Assembly: GCA_036788095.1 (NCBI GenBank)
Contig: DAIQOA010000040.1
Span: forward strand, 1 to 28,958
DNA length: 28,958 nt
Origin: Anaerohabitans sp036788095
GTDB taxonomy: Bacteria; Zhuqueibacterota; Zhuqueibacteria; Residuimicrobiales; Residuimicrobiaceae
Reading direction: 5' to 3'
Shown here: positions 7,780 through 16,091 of the stretch, piece after piece
How positions within the stretch are numbered: position 1 is the first letter of the stretch
Layout: every line of letters begins with the position of its first letter
Program-made: the position numbers and the translations under genes
Notes under the pieces: model-generated
The model's database searches: none
What the model was told of the DNA's origin: nothing
What the model saw: only the letters and a program-made list of their open reading frames with translations

Positions 7780-8136
7780 TGGAGACGGTGGGAGTTGAAC
7801 CCACGTCCGAGAAACCAGCCATAGCAGCGTCTACATGTTTAGTCCTCTGCTTGAATCTCGATCGCCTCTGTCGCAGGGACCAGGCCAAGACGATCCAGCT
7901 CTGAAGTATCTCGCCGATTGCGCCAGAGCGTCACAACCGGCCAGCCTGCTGTATCGACGTTCTTTTCCACCCCAGCGGGCGCAAACGGAAAGAACGAGGC
8001 CGCCTTAGTTAGGCAGCCAGAGCATACGCATAATTGTCTGCGTTTACTTGTTTTCCCAGATGATTAACGAGGTCACCGGGTTCCTCGACATGCAGCCACT
8101 ACCACCATGTAACCCGTCGAAACCAATTTCGTCCCC
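7780..8136 (-). ncRNA. ssrA: tmRNA (transfer-messenger RNA)
   Basis: This RNA rescues stalled ribosomes with SmpB by acting first as alanyl-tRNA and then as a short message. The 5' end GGGGACG (8136-8130) pairs over seven bases with CGTCTCC at the 3' end (7787-7781), including one G-U pair. The hallmark GAAATTGGTTTCGACGGG follows the 5' strand, and a T arm with stem GTGGG/CCCAC and a TTCAACT loop precedes the 3' acceptor. The tag frame is GCA GAC AAT TAT GCG TAT GCT CTG GCT GCC TAA (8041-8009), giving ADNYAYALAA, which ends in the LAA degron typical of tmRNA tags. The bases after the discriminator A at 7780 are CAC, so the CCA end is not encoded. No clear promoter is seen directly in front; a longer precursor trimmed at the 5' end is likely. 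About 357 nt long. Confidence 0.96.
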
Positions 8137-8192
8137 ATAGGGAACGCTGAGGGCCAAAACTTGCCTCAGCACACGTATTAACGTTTACAGGC

Positions 8193-9143
8193 CTAATTTT
8201 GTTCCACCGGATTCAACAATTTTTGCACCTCCGGCGTGTCGACGTTCTCCAGCGTCACGATGGTAACCCCGGTGTCGATCCGTTTTTCCACCTGCCCGCC
8301 TTTGATCAAGGTCACGGCAGCCTGCACGCCCTGATAGCCCATCTGATAGGGATTCTGCACGATCAAAGCGTGGATCACGCCGGCTTTGAGCAGCTTGACC
8401 TGGTCGGGTGAGGCGTCAAATCCCACCAGTTTAACTTTGCCGACCAAACCGCGGCTGATCAGCGCTTGGGCGCAGCCGATGGCGCCCGCCTCACTGGCGG
8501 CAAAGATGCCGGCCAGGTCCGGATTGGCGGTTAAAAAATTTTCCGTCACCGCCATGGCGGTGGCCACTTCGCTTTGCGAGTACTGCACCGCCACCAATTG
8601 CAAGCCGGGATACTTGGCCAGTGCGTCTCTGAATCCCTGTTCGCGCATGATGGAAGTGGCGGCGCCGGGCACAATGGGAACGCAGGCGACCTTGCCCGAA
8701 GCGCCCACCAGCGCAGCCAGTTTGTCGGCTGCCATGGCTGCGCCGAGAACATTGTCGGTCGCGATGAACGAAGCCGGCAGATCGGATTCAACTCCGCTAT
8801 CGATGGTCACCACCGGAATGCCGGCCGCCAGCGCTTTTTCGATGCTGGGGATCAGGCCGCGCGTGTCGCAGGCGGCCAGAACGATGGCATCGACCTTTTT
8901 GTTAATGTTGTCTTCCACCATGGCGATCTGCGCCGCGATCTCTAACTCGCTCTGCGGGCCTTTCCAGATCACGTCCACTTGCAGGTCCCTGGCCGCGGCA
9001 TCGGCGCCCGCTTTGACCTTGAGCCAGAAATTCTGCGTCAATCCCTTTGGGGAAACCAGAACCTGCGGACGCCCCTTTTTCTCCGCCTGACAAGCCAACA
9101 CCATCAGGCTGGTCCCCAGCACCATCCATCTGAGCCAACGCAT
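8193..9143 (-). CDS. Sugar ABC transporter substrate-binding lipoprotein (RbsB-like)
   Basis: The 316-residue product is a type I periplasmic binding protein (Peripla_BP_4 group). It starts with a lipoprotein signal ending LMVLAC, with the lipidated cysteine at residue 18. The core shows INKKVDAIVLAACD, AAGIPVVTIDSGV, ATDNVLGAAMAADKLA and KLVGFDASPDQV, the usual pattern of ribose/galactose-type binders. The frame extends to a TTG at 9161, but the ATG at 9143 has CAGGAG seven bases upstream and gives a clean signal peptide, so it is the better start. It lies 14 bases after the permease stop. The ligand is probably a sugar or polyol, by family. The tmRNA gene follows 56 bases downstream with no obvious terminator between. 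Confidence 0.93.
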   Translation of the reverse strand: MRWLRWMVLGTSLMVLACQAEKKGRPQVLVSPKGLTQNFWLKVKAGADAAARDLQVDVIWKGPQSELEIAAQIAMVEDNINKKVDAIVLAACDTRGLIPSIEKALAAGIPVVTIDSGVESDLPASFIATDNVLGAAMAADKLAALVGASGKVACVPIVPGAATSIMREQGFRDALAKYPGLQLVAVQYSQSEVATAMAVTENFLTANPDLAGIFAASEAGAIGCAQALISRGLVGKVKLVGFDASPDQVKLLKAGVIHALIVQNPYQMGYQGVQAAVTLIKGGQVEKRIDTGVTIVTLENVDTPEVQKLLNPVEQN

Positions 9144-9157
9144 GTGCGCTCCTGTTT

Positions 9158-10117
9158 TCAACTACGGGTTCTTCGATGTTTACGGTACTGATCGGAAAGC
9201 ACCGCAAAAATAATGATGGCGCCGATGGCGATCTGCTGCCAGAACGGCGAAATGTTGAGCAGGTTGCAGCCGTTGCGCAGCACGCCCATGATCATGGCGC
9301 CGATCATGGCGCCGAGAATAGTGCCCTCGCCGCCGGTCAGGCTGGCGCCGCCGATCACACAGGCGGCGATCACGTCCAGTTCATAGCCCGTGCCGGCTGT
9401 GGGCTGCCCGGAGCTCAGACGCGAGGCCAGCACAATGCCGGCAAAAGCGCAGAGCACGCCATTGATCGCATAGATCTTGATCAGCATATTTTTGACGTGG
9501 ATGCCGGACAATCGGGCCGCGGTTTCGTTGCTGCCAATGGCGAAAATGTGACGGCCGAACGACAGGCGGGTCAACACGAAATGGCCGGCCACGGCGATGA
9601 CGATGGTGAACAGCACCGGCGCCGGCAGGACATTGAACAGCCGGCCGCCGCCTAAAAAATTAAAAGAAGACGGCAAACCGAACACCGGCACTCCTCCGGT
9701 CAACAGCAACGCAGCGCCGCGGGCGATCCCCATGATGCCGAGCGTGGCGATGAACGGCGGCAGATGACCATAGGCGATCAGGCCGCCGGCCAAACCGCCC
9801 AACAAAAGACCAAGCAACAGGCCGACTGCAATGGCCGGCACAATGCCCACGCCGCTGGTCAACAGCATGGTGACCGCCATGCCGGACAATCCCAGAATCG
9901 AACCCACCGACAGATCGATGCCGGCGGAGATGATCACCATCATCTGCCCCACCGCCATGATCGCCACCACCGACATCTGCAGACCAATGGCCAACAGGTT
10001 GTCCACACTGAGAAAATAAGGCGACAGAATGCTCAACAACACCGCCATGAGTATCAGGCTCATGAACGGCGCGGTACGCCGCAAAAGCGATTTAACCGTT
10101 CTCCCGCGTTCCACCAT
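9158..10117 (-). CDS. Sugar ABC transporter permease (RbsC-like)
   Basis: The 319-residue inner-membrane product has about eight to ten hydrophobic segments and the signature of the BPD_transp_2 family: GQMMVIISAGIDLSVGSILG (57-76) and, later, GGASLTGGEGTILGAMIGA. It forms the channel for the substrate delivered by the adjacent binding protein. The frame is open to 10249, but a promoter at 10143-10171 places the RNA start near 10136. The ATG at 10117 is preceded by AAAAAGG, so the 132 upstream bases are not coding. An ATPase is missing from this two-gene unit; the only candidate nearby is at 2332-3852 on the same strand. Confidence 0.93.
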   Translation of the reverse strand: MVERGRTVKSLLRRTAPFMSLILMAVLLSILSPYFLSVDNLLAIGLQMSVVAIMAVGQMMVIISAGIDLSVGSILGLSGMAVTMLLTSGVGIVPAIAVGLLLGLLLGGLAGGLIAYGHLPPFIATLGIMGIARGAALLLTGGVPVFGLPSSFNFLGGGRLFNVLPAPVLFTIVIAVAGHFVLTRLSFGRHIFAIGSNETAARLSGIHVKNMLIKIYAINGVLCAFAGIVLASRLSSGQPTAGTGYELDVIAACVIGGASLTGGEGTILGAMIGAMIMGVLRNGCNLLNISPFWQQIAIGAIIIFAVLSDQYRKHRRTRS

Positions 10118-10142
10118 CCATCCTTTTTCGTATCGAATGATC

Positions 10143-10171
10143 AATGTAGGGGATTTATGCGAATTTGTCAA
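10143..10171 (-). promoter_or_regulatory. Sigma70-type promoter of the sugar permease/binding protein unit
   Basis: On the minus strand a perfect TTGACA (10166-10171) is followed after 17 bases by TACATT (10143-10148), which matches four of six -10 bases. Transcription would begin near 10136, about 19 bases before the permease ATG. The spacing and the perfect -35 make this the best promoter in the window. Confidence 0.7.
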
Positions 10172-10282
10172 ATGGAATATGGCGGGCCGGCTAAGCGCAG
10201 AAAACAGCAACAGGGCAGGCAAGCGAATAAGGGCATGCGCGGTGCGCACGCTGTCTGCACCGATCCGTGCACAGCAGTTCTA

Positions 10283-12631
10283 TCAGCGCACCAGCACCCA
10301 TCCGCTGGTGGGCGGCAGCACAGCGGTCCCATCGGAGATCACCCGCAGCGGCGTTGCTCCTGCACGCTGCTCATCGGCCAGAACCGACCATGTGCCGTGT
10401 GGAAGTTGAAACGCAGCGGATTCGTCGCTATGGCCGTTCAACAGCACAAGAAGTTGAATTCCTTCCTTGGCGTCGCGCCGGTCCATGGTCATGCCCAGGG
10501 CAAAGGGATTGTCATGTTCGATGAACTGAATGGCGCTGCGCGGCGCGGCGCGCAACAGACGATAGCGGCTGCGCAAGGCAGCCAGTCCCGCATAATAGTC
10601 GACCAGATCGCGATTCAGATCGGCGTGGCTGTAATCAAGCCAATTGGTCTCGTTGTCCTTGTTGTAGCTGTTGTGATCCAGACGACCGGCTGCGGAATCC
10701 GGCACGCTGGTGCGGGCAATGACCTTGCTTCGGCCATACTCCTGGCCCTGCTCGATCATGAGTCCGCCCTGGCTGACGTACAGGATCAAAGCGCCCAGTT
10801 TGTTGACCTTGACCTGGCGCGGCGTCAGCCGGGCGTTGGAAATCACATCCTGGATCGTCTGTCCGGGGTGCACGTCGCCGAGACCGATGCGCACGAAATC
10901 GCCGAAGGTATGGTCGTCGTGAGAGCCAAGATAGTTTATGGCGTGACGGCTCTTTTGAAACAGCCCGCCCTCTTTGGCCAGAGTGCCGGCCAGATACCGT
11001 TTAAGGGTCTCTTTGTGATTGTCGCCCCAGTAGCGGCCAAAGATAAAGCTCGTCCCGTTTTCCGGATTCTGCCCCTTGACGCCGTTGCGGAACTGGTCGT
11101 TCCACGCCGCCCAATCATGTTGTGAAAATTCAGCCGGCGTGTATTTGCCGCCGCCCCATGGTTCAGCGATCAGAATGACGTCCGGGTTGAGCTTGCGGGC
11201 CTCGAGGGCGATCTGGTCGATGGTCTGCCAATCGATCATCGCCGCCAGATCGAAGCGAAAGCCGTCCACATGGCACTCTTTCATCCAATAGAGAACACTG
11301 TCGATGATGAGCCGTCGTGCCATCGGCCGTTCGGTTTTGAAATCATTGCCGCAGCCGCTGGCGGTGAGGTAGCGGTTTTGCTCGTCGAGCCGGAAATAAT
11401 ACTTTTTGTCGATAAGCTTGAATGAATTCTGATCGTATTGGGAGACGTGATTATAGACCACGTCCATGATCACTGCCATGCCGGCCTTGTGGAACGCGCG
11501 CACCACCTGTTTGAACTCGTCCACCTGACGGCCGTCGGCGCCGCACCACGCCTCCGGCGACAGATCGCCGCCGCTCGCATAATAGGCTTCCGGGGCAAAG
11601 CAATAGGAGGTCACATAGCCCCAATGGTTGCGGCGGTAGGGGTTCCAGGTGTTGGTCACATCGTCGACCGCCACTTGATAGGGGATCTCGATGTTGCCGA
11701 AATCCTGGATCGGCAAAAATTCGACGGCGTTGACGCCGAGGGAGCGGATATGCTGAATGCCGCCGCGAATGGAATCATCGATAGCGGCCAGATAGCTGCC
11801 GGCGATTTCCGGGGCGGCGCCGGAGCTGGGATGCCGGGTCAGATCGCGCAGGTGGCACTCGTAGACCATCAGATCTTCCGGCGCAATGGCGACCCCTTTG
11901 TCCCCCTGCCAGTCGAAGGAGTGGGTGTCGAGGATCAGCGTCCGGCCGCGATGCAGGTAGTCATTGCGCGTCGCCACCGCCCGACTGTAGGGATCGCAGA
12001 TCGATTTAGTTGGATCGAACTCTTCGCCTTCGCCGGCGGGCCCTTCCACGTGGTAATGATAGCACCAGCCGATGTACTGGCCGGCGAGCAGGCACTCCCA
12101 GACGCCGTCGCTGTCCTTCAGCATCTCGTGCTCCTGGCCCGTCTCCGCCTGCAGAGAATCGAACAGCCGCAGCCTCACGCGCTTGGCACGCGGCGAGAAC
12201 AGGCGAAAGATGGTCCGCTCTTCATTCCAGGTGCAACCCATTTCCTTCTGTGAGCTAAACTGGTTCAGCACTTCATCCGGCTGAACAGCCCGCTTTTCGC
12301 CCCGATAGTTCAGCCAATAGGTTTGAGATAATTCGAGGGGCTCGGTAATCAGCCGCAGGAACTCCGACTCCTTTTCAATCCGGATGATTTTAGTTTTCGG
12401 CGAGATGGAGAAATCAGCGCGGCCGGCATCGGCGGCGCCGTCCGCCAGCCGTACGTCGATCATATGGTTGGAACTCATCTTTGCGGAAATCAACATGGCG
12501 GCATAAGCCCTTTGTGTGTGACCTGCTGAAGACCAGCCGATGATCAGCAGGAACAGAATGAACGGATAGAAGCGGATCGTCTTACAGGACCCCCCGGGGA
12601 CCGTCAGGTGATCACAGAGCCGGCAAATCAT
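10283..12631 (-). CDS. Secreted GH13 debranching enzyme (pullulanase/isoamylase type)
   Basis: The 782-residue product hydrolyses alpha-glucans, most likely alpha-1,6 branches. A long N-terminal signal (hydrophobic FYPFILFLLIIGW at 21-33, possible cleavage after QRAYA) predicts export. A CBM48-like domain covers about 130-240. The catalytic barrel carries DVVYNH (390-395), DGFRFDLAA (456-464) with nucleophile Asp461, LIAEPWGGG (487-495) with acid/base Glu490, and NYLGSHDD (566-573) with the third carboxylate Asp572. The GCGNDF and TERPMARR motifs resemble type I pullulanases, while WGYVTSYCFAPE is closer to isoamylase/GlgX enzymes, so the exact EC number is open. The ATG at 12631 has AAAAGG upstream and overlaps murE by 20 bases, which suggests translational coupling. 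No T9SS tail is present, so it is probably periplasmic. Confidence 0.88.
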   Translation of the reverse strand: MICRLCDHLTVPGGSCKTIRFYPFILFLLIIGWSSAGHTQRAYAAMLISAKMSSNHMIDVRLADGAADAGRADFSISPKTKIIRIEKESEFLRLITEPLELSQTYWLNYRGEKRAVQPDEVLNQFSSQKEMGCTWNEERTIFRLFSPRAKRVRLRLFDSLQAETGQEHEMLKDSDGVWECLLAGQYIGWCYHYHVEGPAGEGEEFDPTKSICDPYSRAVATRNDYLHRGRTLILDTHSFDWQGDKGVAIAPEDLMVYECHLRDLTRHPSSGAAPEIAGSYLAAIDDSIRGGIQHIRSLGVNAVEFLPIQDFGNIEIPYQVAVDDVTNTWNPYRRNHWGYVTSYCFAPEAYYASGGDLSPEAWCGADGRQVDEFKQVVRAFHKAGMAVIMDVVYNHVSQYDQNSFKLIDKKYYFRLDEQNRYLTASGCGNDFKTERPMARRLIIDSVLYWMKECHVDGFRFDLAAMIDWQTIDQIALEARKLNPDVILIAEPWGGGKYTPAEFSQHDWAAWNDQFRNGVKGQNPENGTSFIFGRYWGDNHKETLKRYLAGTLAKEGGLFQKSRHAINYLGSHDDHTFGDFVRIGLGDVHPGQTIQDVISNARLTPRQVKVNKLGALILYVSQGGLMIEQGQEYGRSKVIARTSVPDSAAGRLDHNSYNKDNETNWLDYSHADLNRDLVDYYAGLAALRSRYRLLRAAPRSAIQFIEHDNPFALGMTMDRRDAKEGIQLLVLLNGHSDESAAFQLPHGTWSVLADEQRAGATPLRVISDGTAVLPPTSGWVLVR

Positions 12632-14090
12632 CCAGCGCCTTTTCAGCTTGAATGCGATCGTTAAAGTCTATCGTACGGTCGCGCAGGGTTTGCGTGGTCT
12701 CATGGCCCTTGCCGAGCAGCATCACAATGTCGCCGGGCTGCGCCATTTTGACCGCAGAGCGGATCGCTTCGCCGCGATCCGGCACCCGATGCAGCGATGC
12801 GCCCGAACAGCCGGCAGCGATCTGTTCGATGATCTGCAGCGGCTCTTCCGTGCGCGGATTGTCCGAGGTCAGAATAATTTCGTCGCTATACCTGGCCGCT
12901 GTTTCGCCCATGATCGGCCGTTTCTCCTTGTCGCGGTCGCCGCCGCAGCCAAAGACGGTGATCACCCGGTTCGGATTCAGGCTTTTAGCCAGGCTGAGCA
13001 CATTCTCAACGCCGTCGGGTGTGTGGGCATAGTCCACCACCACGGCAAAGGGCTGGCCTTTTTCCACCAATTCAAACCGGCCGGAGACCCAGATGCGGGC
13101 CTCCAACCCCGAGCGGATGCTCTGCAGATCCAAACCCTGTGACAGGGCGACGCCCACCGCGGCGAGAGCATTGTAAATGTTGAACCGCCCCACCAGCTTG
13201 GTGTGGATATCGATCTCGCCGCCGGGCGTGACCAGGGTATAATCCGTGCCGTTGATGCGATAGTGGATATGAGTTGCGCGCACCTGGGCGCGCTCCGACA
13301 ATCCGTAAGTCAGTGTTTGTGCGCGGGTGGCGTCGAGAAACTTTTCCCCCGCCGGATCGTCGATGTTGACGATGGCATGATCCGCAGGGGTCAGCCAGCG
13401 GAACAGCTTTAATTTGGCGTTGAGATAGTTCTCCATGGTCTTGTGAAAGTCGAGGTGATCCTGGGTCAGGTTGGTGAACACCGCGGTTTTAAACGTGCAA
13501 CCCGTCAGCCGATGAAATTCGATGCCGTGCGAAGAGGTTTCCATGATGCAATAGTCGTATTTCTCATCCGCCATTTTGCGCAAAATCTCCTGCAAGTCCG
13601 GCGGTTCCGGAGTGGTATCCTTGGATTTATGAATGACGCCGTTCATCTTGTAATACAAGGTGCCGATCAAACCGATTTTATACTTTTGAATGAAAATGCT
13701 CTCGACGATGTGGGTGGTGGTGGTTTTACCGTTGGTGCCGGTCACGGCGATTAAATCCAGGCTGTTGGAAGGGAACTGATAGAAATGGGCGCTGATCCGG
13801 CCCAGCGCCTGGCGGGAGTCCGGCACCAGCACCTTGACCACATGGGGCGGCACCGGCTGATCTCTCTCCAGCATCACGGCAACGGCGCCCCGGTCGATGG
13901 CCGCAGCCACGCCGACATGGCCGTCGGGAATTTCAATTTTATCCAATTGGGTGTAGATCGAAATGGCGACATAGATAAAGCCGGGTTGGACGCGCAGGGG
14001 ATCATAGACCACGCCGCGGATCTCCACGCCCCGGGGGTCGCCGTAAATCTGCTTATCCGGCACTTCATTCAGTAAAATCGATAGCTCCAT
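12612..14090 (-). CDS. murE: UDP-MurNAc-L-Ala-D-Glu:meso-diaminopimelate ligase
   Basis: The 492-residue cytoplasmic Mur ligase adds the third amino acid to the peptidoglycan stem peptide using ATP. Seen are the P-loop VTGTNGKTTTT (116-126), TSSHGIE, FTNLTQDHLDFH (205-216), the AKLKLF segment with the lysine that is carbamylated in this family, VDYAHTPDGVENVL, and DNPRTEEP (410-417). The DNPR box is the established marker of diaminopimelate-specific enzymes rather than lysine-specific ones. The frame extends to a TTG at 14120, but the ATG at 14090 has AAGGAG just upstream. It lies 60 bases after the acetyltransferase gene and overlaps the debranching enzyme. It is unusual to find murE away from the mur/fts division cluster. 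Confidence 0.96.
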   Translation of the reverse strand: MELSILLNEVPDKQIYGDPRGVEIRGVVYDPLRVQPGFIYVAISIYTQLDKIEIPDGHVGVAAAIDRGAVAVMLERDQPVPPHVVKVLVPDSRQALGRISAHFYQFPSNSLDLIAVTGTNGKTTTTHIVESIFIQKYKIGLIGTLYYKMNGVIHKSKDTTPEPPDLQEILRKMADEKYDYCIMETSSHGIEFHRLTGCTFKTAVFTNLTQDHLDFHKTMENYLNAKLKLFRWLTPADHAIVNIDDPAGEKFLDATRAQTLTYGLSERAQVRATHIHYRINGTDYTLVTPGGEIDIHTKLVGRFNIYNALAAVGVALSQGLDLQSIRSGLEARIWVSGRFELVEKGQPFAVVVDYAHTPDGVENVLSLAKSLNPNRVITVFGCGGDRDKEKRPIMGETAARYSDEIILTSDNPRTEEPLQIIEQIAAGCSGASLHRVPDRGEAIRSAVKMAQPGDIVMLLGKGHETTQTLRDRTIDFNDRIQAEKALDDLPAL

Positions 14091-14150
14091 ATCTCTCCTT
14101 GCAACGGCGGTTTCGTTCAACGATCGGTCGGCGGAATAAGCGGCCGGCTA

Positions 14151-14621
14151 TCAGGGTATGTTTTTAACCAGCGCCACCTCATCGCAATCAGGGAACTTGG
14201 GACAGTGAATGCAGTCTTTCCAGACTTTGTGCGGCAGATCTTTTTTATCCACCCGCGTAAAGCCCACCTTTTCAAAAAAAACCGGTTTATAGGTCAGGGT
14301 GAACACCTGGGGCAGGGTCAGCTCAGCGGCATCGGCCAGCAAGCGGTTGACGATTTCACGGCCCAGTCCCCGGCCGACATGGTCCGGCGCAATGGCCAGG
14401 GATCGCACCTCGGCCAGATTGTCCCAGATGATGTTCAGCGCGCCGCAGCCAACGACCCGGTCCCCATCGACCGCCACATAGTAATCGCGCAGCTGGCTGT
14501 ACACCTGCATATGCGAGCGGCTCAACATGTCGCCCAGCTTGGCATAATAGTTGATGAGCTCGGTGATGTCGTTGACGTCCTTAATTCTCGCCCGTCGGAA
14601 CGAGACATTCGCGGATGGCAT
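14151..14621 (-). CDS. N-acetylglutamate synthase-like GNAT (short ArgA type)
   Basis: The 156-residue product is a stand-alone GNAT domain. The acetyl-CoA loop HVGRGLGRE lies at 81-89, the FFEKVGF motif at 115-121, and the C-terminus carries CIHCPKFPDCDEVAL (137-151), a cysteine-containing ending I associate with short N-acetylglutamate synthases such as those of actinobacteria. It would make N-acetylglutamate from glutamate and acetyl-CoA at the head of arginine synthesis. The start is set at the ATG at 14621, because the longer frame begins with a TTG deep inside argD. Even so the gene overlaps the argD end by 41 bases. Context (argD immediately upstream, argJCB nearby) supports the arginine role. 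A cysteine-liganded metal site in the tail is possible but not shown. Confidence 0.85.
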   Translation of the reverse strand: MPSANVSFRRARIKDVNDITELINYYAKLGDMLSRSHMQVYSQLRDYYVAVDGDRVVGCGALNIIWDNLAEVRSLAIAPDHVGRGLGREIVNRLLADAAELTLPQVFTLTYKPVFFEKVGFTRVDKKDLPHKVWKDCIHCPKFPDCDEVALVKNIP

Positions 14622-15795
14622 CTTCCAGTATCTCCACAGCTTCTTCAATCTGTTTTTTGTCCACAATCAAAGGCGGCAAAAAGCGCAGCACATGATCGCC
14701 GGCCCGGCACAGCAGCAGGCCGAACTCGGCGCACGCCTCGATCACTTTTTTCGCCGGTACGGTGAGCTCTACGCCCACTATCAAGCCCTGGCCGCGCACC
14801 TCTTTGATGGCCGGCAGTTCGTCCTGCAGCAACTGCAGCGATTTGAGCAGATGTTCGCCCATGGCGGCCACGTGTTGCAAAAAGGCGGGATCGGTGATGC
14901 GTCCCACCACATAGTCAGCCACCGCGGTGGTCAACGGTCCGCCGCCAAAGGTGGAACCGTGCTGACCGGGTTTGATATGATCCGCGACATCCTGAGTCAC
15001 CAGCAGCGCGCTCAGCGGCAATCCACCGGCCAGAGGCTTGGCCATCACCATGATATCGGGCTCGATATCATACCATTCATAGCAGCAGAACCGGCCCGAG
15101 CGGCCCATGCCGCACTGGATCTCATCCAATATCAGCAGGCAGTCGTTCTCATCACACAGCCGGCGCAGCCCCTGCAGAAAGGACTTTTCCGCGACATAGA
15201 CGCCGCCCTCGCCCTGGATCGGCTCGACGATGATGGCGCAGGTCTTGCCCTTGTTCACCAGCCGGCTGACGCTGTCCAGGTGGTTGAATTCGGCAAAGCG
15301 GATGCCCGGCAGCATGGGATCATAGCCCTGCCAGAACTTGTTCTGCCCGGTGAGCGACAGGGCGCCCATGGTGCGGCCATGAAAAGAGTTCTGCATGGCG
15401 ATGATCTCATGGCACTCCTCTCCCTTGATCTCATGGCCCCATTTGCGCGCCAGTTTGATGGCGCCCTCTACCGCCTCGGCGCCGCTGTTGGCGAAAAAAA
15501 CCTTGTCGGCAAACGTAGTTTCGGTCAAGCGGCCGGCCAGAAGAATGGGCGGTTCTGTATAGAACAGGTTGGAGCAATGCCAAAGCTTCTGTGCCTGCTC
15601 TTGCAGCACCCGCACCGCGCCAGGATCGCAATGGCCGAGCGCATTCACCGCAATGCCGGCGGTAAAGTCGAGATATTTTTTGCCTTCGCTGTCGTACAGA
15701 TAGACGCCGTGGCCGTGGGTGAATACGATATCCGGCCGGCTGTAGGCGGCCAGCAGCGATTCTTTTTCCATTTCCAGCAGTTGCGATGTTTCCAT
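14581..15795 (-). CDS. argD: Acetylornithine aminotransferase (class III PLP enzyme)
   Basis: The 405-residue enzyme moves the amino group from glutamate to N-acetylglutamate semialdehyde. Visible are NSGAEAVE (103-110), the FHGRT segment, LDEIQCGMGRSG (223-234) with the PLP-pyridine aspartate, the Schiff-base lysine in VMAKPLAGGLPL (Lys253) and GQHGSTFGGGPL. These fit ArgD rather than other class III aminotransferases. The open frame reaches 15858, but the ATG at 15795 is preceded by TGGAG and matches the family's start. It is the first gene of the argD-GNAT-murE-GH13 series. In several bacteria ArgD also serves as N-succinyl-diaminopimelate aminotransferase, which would fit its closeness to murE; that double role is inference here. 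Confidence 0.95.
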   Translation of the reverse strand: METSQLLEMEKESLLAAYSRPDIVFTHGHGVYLYDSEGKKYLDFTAGIAVNALGHCDPGAVRVLQEQAQKLWHCSNLFYTEPPILLAGRLTETTFADKVFFANSGAEAVEGAIKLARKWGHEIKGEECHEIIAMQNSFHGRTMGALSLTGQNKFWQGYDPMLPGIRFAEFNHLDSVSRLVNKGKTCAIIVEPIQGEGGVYVAEKSFLQGLRRLCDENDCLLILDEIQCGMGRSGRFCCYEWYDIEPDIMVMAKPLAGGLPLSALLVTQDVADHIKPGQHGSTFGGGPLTTAVADYVVGRITDPAFLQHVAAMGEHLLKSLQLLQDELPAIKEVRGQGLIVGVELTVPAKKVIEACAEFGLLLCRAGDHVLRFLPPLIVDKKQIEEAVEILEDAIRECLVPTGEN

Positions 15796-16091
15796 CTTGA
15801 AGATTCTCCAGAAAATACGATGAATGGCCGGATCGGATGACAGGGCGCTCAGGACCATCGGATTCGGCCTGTGTGGCGAAAAACCAGATTCATTTATTGA
15901 AAAACAATAGAGTCAATTTATACATTTTTAAGAAATTTTCACAGTACTTTTTTCAGCCAGGAGAAATCGTTCAGGCGGGGAAAGGGGAAATGAGACGCCG
16001 GAGTTGCCGCCAAGACCGCGGCAACATCCTGCGTCCGATGGCTTTCAGGTAGGCGGCAGAGGGCACTAAAAAACGGAATGCAGGATAGATA
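15796..16091 (-). promoter_or_regulatory. AT-rich intergenic region with possible argD promoter
   Basis: The stretch 15880-15960 is strikingly AT-rich compared with its surroundings. On the minus strand it contains TATAAA (15917-15922) and, directly adjoining, TTGACT (15911-15916), which has a poor -10 (ATGAAT) after 17 bases. Either could drive argD, but neither is a complete promoter. A small inverted repeat, GTTGCCGC/GCGGCAAC at 16003-16025 with a 7-base loop, lies downstream of the C25 peptidase stop without a T-run. Nothing else is recognised here. Confidence 0.35.

Noticed and set aside
10118..10249. Upstream extension of the permease frame
   Set aside because: A TTGACA-N17-TACATT promoter lies inside this stretch and the downstream ATG has a ribosome site, so the extension is unlikely to be translated.
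9764..11125. Plus-strand open frame (453 codons) across the permease start and the GH13 gene
   Set aside because: It crosses a promoter region and the ends of two conserved minus-strand genes, and its translation is Gln, His and Arg-rich low-complexity sequence.
14551..15840. Plus-strand open frame (429 codons) opposite argD
   Set aside because: The opposite strand carries a complete ArgD with all catalytic motifs; no family features are seen in the plus-strand translation.
16003..16025. Inverted repeat as a terminator of the C25 peptidase gene
   Set aside because: The 8-base stem has no T-run on either strand, so I do not call a terminator.
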